DNA of 38,502 nt from assembly GCA_016196555.1 (NCBI GenBank), contig JACPXL010000038.1, forward strand, positions 1 through 38,502, in the 5' to 3' direction. The notes beneath the pieces were generated by a model. It saw only the letters and a list, made by a program, of their open reading frames with translations. It was not told the DNA's origin and did no database searches. Shown in pieces: positions 35,906-38,502 of this stretch; the stretch's first letter is position 1, and each line of letters begins with the position of its first letter. This DNA is from Candidatus Omnitrophota bacterium (GTDB lineage Bacteria > Omnitrophota > Omnitrophia > Omnitrophales > Aquincolibacteriaceae). A program made the position numbers and the translations under genes.

Positions 35906-36964
35906 ATGCCCCGTACCATCACCTATCGCGAAGCCATTTCGGAAGCCTTTGTTCAGGCTTTTGAACAAGACCCGACTCTTTTTATGATGGGGTGCGGCAT
36001 TACGGACCCCAAAGGTACTTTTGGGACTACGCTGGAAATTACCAAGCGTTTTGGATCGCCTCGAGTTTTTGATGTTCCGCTTTCAGAAAATGGAATTACC
36101 GGATTTGCTATCGGCGCTGCTATCGCCGGAATGCATCCGGTTGTAGTTCATCAGCGAAATGATTTTTTACTTCTTACTATGGATCAAATCGTCAATCATG
36201 CGGCAAAGTGGAAATATATGGCAGGCGGAAGGCTTTCGGTTCCGCTCGTAATTCGTTCCATAGTCGGACGCGGATGGGGACAGGCGGCCCAGCATTCGCA
36301 AAATCTGCACGCCATGTTTGCTCATGTGCCAGGGCTCAAAGTGGTGATGCCCTCCGATGCGCATGATGCCAAAGGTTTAATGATGACGAGCCTAGCTGAA
36401 AAATCAACCGTAATTTTTATCGAACATCGATGGCTGCATGAAATGTCCGGCGAAGTTCCGGCGGAACCGTATCGAATTCCTTTGGGACAAGCCGCGATTA
36501 AAAAAGCAGGAGGCGATATTACGTTTGTTGCGATTTCTCACATGGTGCCCGAGGGGCTCAAAGCCGCAGCTTTGCTTGAAAAAGACGGGATTTCGGCCGA
36601 GGTTTGTGATCTGCGCACTCTATCTCCAATTGATTGGGAGACCGTTTTTGCTTCGGTCCGTAAAACCGGCAGGTTGGTTGTAGCCGATACCGGCTGGCGG
36701 AGTTTTGGTGCAAGCGCGGAAATCTCAGCCCAAGTTTATGAAACTTTGGGGAGTGCTCTTAAAGCGCCCATTCGAAGAGTCACGCTTCCGGATGGCCCGA
36801 CACCCTGCAGTGCTGCGCTTGAAAAAATTTATTATCCGGATGCGGATGTTCTTGCCAAGGCGGCCAAAGAATTGATGGCGGCCGGATCCAAAGCCCCTAA
36901 AGCATTTACAGAACCTTCTGAATACTCGTCCGCGCCGCGTAAAGAATTCCTGGGACCGTTTTAA
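35906..36964 (+). CDS. TPP-dependent dehydrogenase E1 component, beta subunit (transketolase-like)
   Basis: TYREAISEAFVQAFEQDPTLFMMG...FDVPLSENGITGFAIGAAIAGMHPVVVHQRNDFLLLTMDQIVNHAAKWKYM...VVMPSDAHDAKGL. Confidence 0.93.
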   Translation: MPRTITYREAISEAFVQAFEQDPTLFMMGCGITDPKGTFGTTLEITKRFGSPRVFDVPLSENGITGFAIGAAIAGMHPVVVHQRNDFLLLTMDQIVNHAAKWKYMAGGRLSVPLVIRSIVGRGWGQAAQHSQNLHAMFAHVPGLKVVMPSDAHDAKGLMMTSLAEKSTVIFIEHRWLHEMSGEVPAEPYRIPLGQAAIKKAGGDITFVAISHMVPEGLKAAALLEKDGISAEVCDLRTLSPIDWETVFASVRKTGRLVVADTGWRSFGASAEISAQVYETLGSALKAPIRRVTLPDGPTPCSAALEKIYYPDADVLAKAAKELMAAGSKAPKAFTEPSEYSSAPRKEFLGPF

Positions 36965-36968
36965 TTTT

Positions 36969-37718
36969 ATGGGAACTTCTGCCGCAAATTCACTTTCGAT
37001 TATCATTCCGGCGTTAAATGAAGAAAAAAATATTCGTGAGGCTTGTCTGGGAGTGGCGGCGCTGGCGGAGCAGCACCTTTCCGATTATGAGATTTTAGTT
37101 TTTGATGATGCGAGTCAGGACAGGACGGCCGATGTGGTGCGGGAATTACAAAAACATAATTCAAAAATTTTGCTTTTTCAAAACCCTGTGAATCGAGGGC
37201 TTGGCTATAATTACTGGGCGGGGATTGATAATGCACGGTGCCCTTATGCTTTAATGGTTCCGGGTGACAATGAAGTGATTAGCGAATCTCTGCATGAAAT
37301 TTTTCAGAAAATAGGGACCTCCGACATCATCATTAGTTACTCGACCAACCCCAAATTACGTCCGCTAAGCCGCCAGATTGTTTCAAATCTCTTTACCGGC
37401 ATTCTCAATCTGCTTTTCGGGCTTAAGGTTCGTTATTACAACGGACCTTGTGTGATTCGTACCGATTTTGCCAGAAAATTCCGGGGGGCAACCACTAGCT
37501 TTGCCTATATGGCGGTGTTATTGATTAAATTGCTTAAATCAGGCGCGAGTTACCAGCATTTGACTTTTACTCTACAGGCCAGGAAATACGGAAGAACTAG
37601 CGCCTTTCGCTTGAAAAATATTATCAACGTGATTAACGATATTCTGCAGCTTTTTTGGAAAATTCAGGTCCGAAATGCCCGGTTGACACAGAGTAACACT
37701 GGGGTGGCTTCTTGCTAA
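36969..37718 (+). CDS. family 2 glycosyltransferase
   Basis: LSIIIPALNEEKNIREACLG, EILVFDDASQDRTADVV, NRGLGYNYWAGIDNARCPYALMVPGDNE. Confidence 0.88.
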   Translation: MGTSAANSLSIIIPALNEEKNIREACLGVAALAEQHLSDYEILVFDDASQDRTADVVRELQKHNSKILLFQNPVNRGLGYNYWAGIDNARCPYALMVPGDNEVISESLHEIFQKIGTSDIIISYSTNPKLRPLSRQIVSNLFTGILNLLFGLKVRYYNGPCVIRTDFARKFRGATTSFAYMAVLLIKLLKSGASYQHLTFTLQARKYGRTSAFRLKNIINVINDILQLFWKIQVRNARLTQSNTGVASC

Positions 37719-37779
37719 CATATGCGGTATACTTCAGTTGTACGCCTAAAAGCCGAAAATGTATTGTTAACTGGAACTC

Positions 37780-38502
37780 ATGAAAATCCTATTTATCCAT
37801 AAAGAAGAAGACCCGATTGATCCCATGCAGATTGAGCTTTTGTCTGCGTTGGCCAAGCGTGACGGGCATGAAACCTTTCTTAATATTCTGCAGCATAAAA
37901 ATCTTTCGGACGATCTTCGCAAAATCCGGCCTGATATTGTCGCCTATACCGGCAAAACAGGGGAACATAAAACGCTTTTTAAGGTCAATCGCTTTATTAA
38001 AGATACTTATGGCGACAAAATATTTACGATTATGGGCGGGCCGCATCCGACATTCAATCATAGCGGCATTCAGCTTTATGGAGAAACTGATGAAGAGTTT
38101 CAAGCCTTTCGCCAAAAACGAAGCACGCTCAAAACGCATGCGGACATGCAGCGCCATGTGGTGACAGAAAAGTCTTTTCTAGATGCCCTGTGTATTGGAG
38201 AAGGCGACGATGCTTGGCCTGAATTCTTGCGTGCCCTTGGCTCCAAACAATCATTTGATGATCTCCCTAATATCATCACCCGCTCCAACCGGAAAAAATA
38301 TCCCGAACCTGTTTTCAGGGAACGCCGAATCGACCTCGATGATCTGCCTTATTACGATCGTAAGTTAGTTTATGACAAAACCTTTCTTCGGACATTTCCC
38401 ATGCGAAGTTTTATGTCAAGCCGGGGGTGTCCCTTTCGGTGTACCTATTGCTTTAATTATGATTGGAACAAAATCTACCGCGATGCCGGTAAAATGAAAA
38501 AA
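37780..38502 (+). CDS. B12-binding domain radical SAM protein (truncated by window end)
   Basis: MKILFIHKEEDPIDPMQIELLSALAKRDGHET...VAYTGKTGEHKTLF...MGGPHPTFN...CIGEGDDAWPEFL...MSSRGCPFRCTYCFNYDW. Open to the window end, so absent from the ORF track. Confidence 0.9.
   Translation, partial: MKILFIHKEEDPIDPMQIELLSALAKRDGHETFLNILQHKNLSDDLRKIRPDIVAYTGKTGEHKTLFKVNRFIKDTYGDKIFTIMGGPHPTFNHSGIQLYGETDEEFQAFRQKRSTLKTHADMQRHVVTEKSFLDALCIGEGDDAWPEFLRALGSKQSFDDLPNIITRSNRKKYPEPVFRERRIDLDDLPYYDRKLVYDKTFLRTFPMRSFMSSRGCPFRCTYCFNYDWNKIYRDAGKMKK

Overview
38.5 kb bacterial chromosomal window, apparently Gram-negative because it carries lptD and heptose genes; lineage not assigned. No rRNA or CRISPR array seen. 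Left part (1-18.8 kb): pfkA C-terminus, gmhA, an rfaE2-type adenylyltransferase, thiE, a PfkB kinase, tRNA-Gly(CCC), a tRNA-bounded island of about 5.3 kb (2-oxoacid:ferredoxin oxidoreductase, YbaK-like protein, a complete IS3-family element, orphan HigA), a SAM hydroxide adenosyltransferase (DUF62), NUDIX, tRNA-Thr(CGT), rpoN, accD, a MalK-type ATPase, two tandem GGDEF proteins and lptD. Right part (18.8-38.5 kb): a nucleotide-sugar and glycosyltransferase locus with two UDP-sugar dehydrogenases, rmlA/B/D without rmlC, several extended SDR epimerases (one frameshifted), GT2/GT39 enzymes and a GT2 remnant. It ends in a tightly packed operon: a reversed-order adenylyltransferase-kinase fusion, a divergent GmhA-like SIS protein, a radical SAM/SPASM protein, E1-alpha/E1-beta TPP enzymes, a GT2 and a truncated B12-binding radical SAM protein. 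The best candidates for something undescribed are (i) the island flanked by a 26-bp duplication of the tRNA-Gly 3' end, with a strongly palindromic tRNA-derived module beside it, and (ii) the operon at 31.7-37 kb. All functional calls come from reading motifs in the translations; no database search was run.
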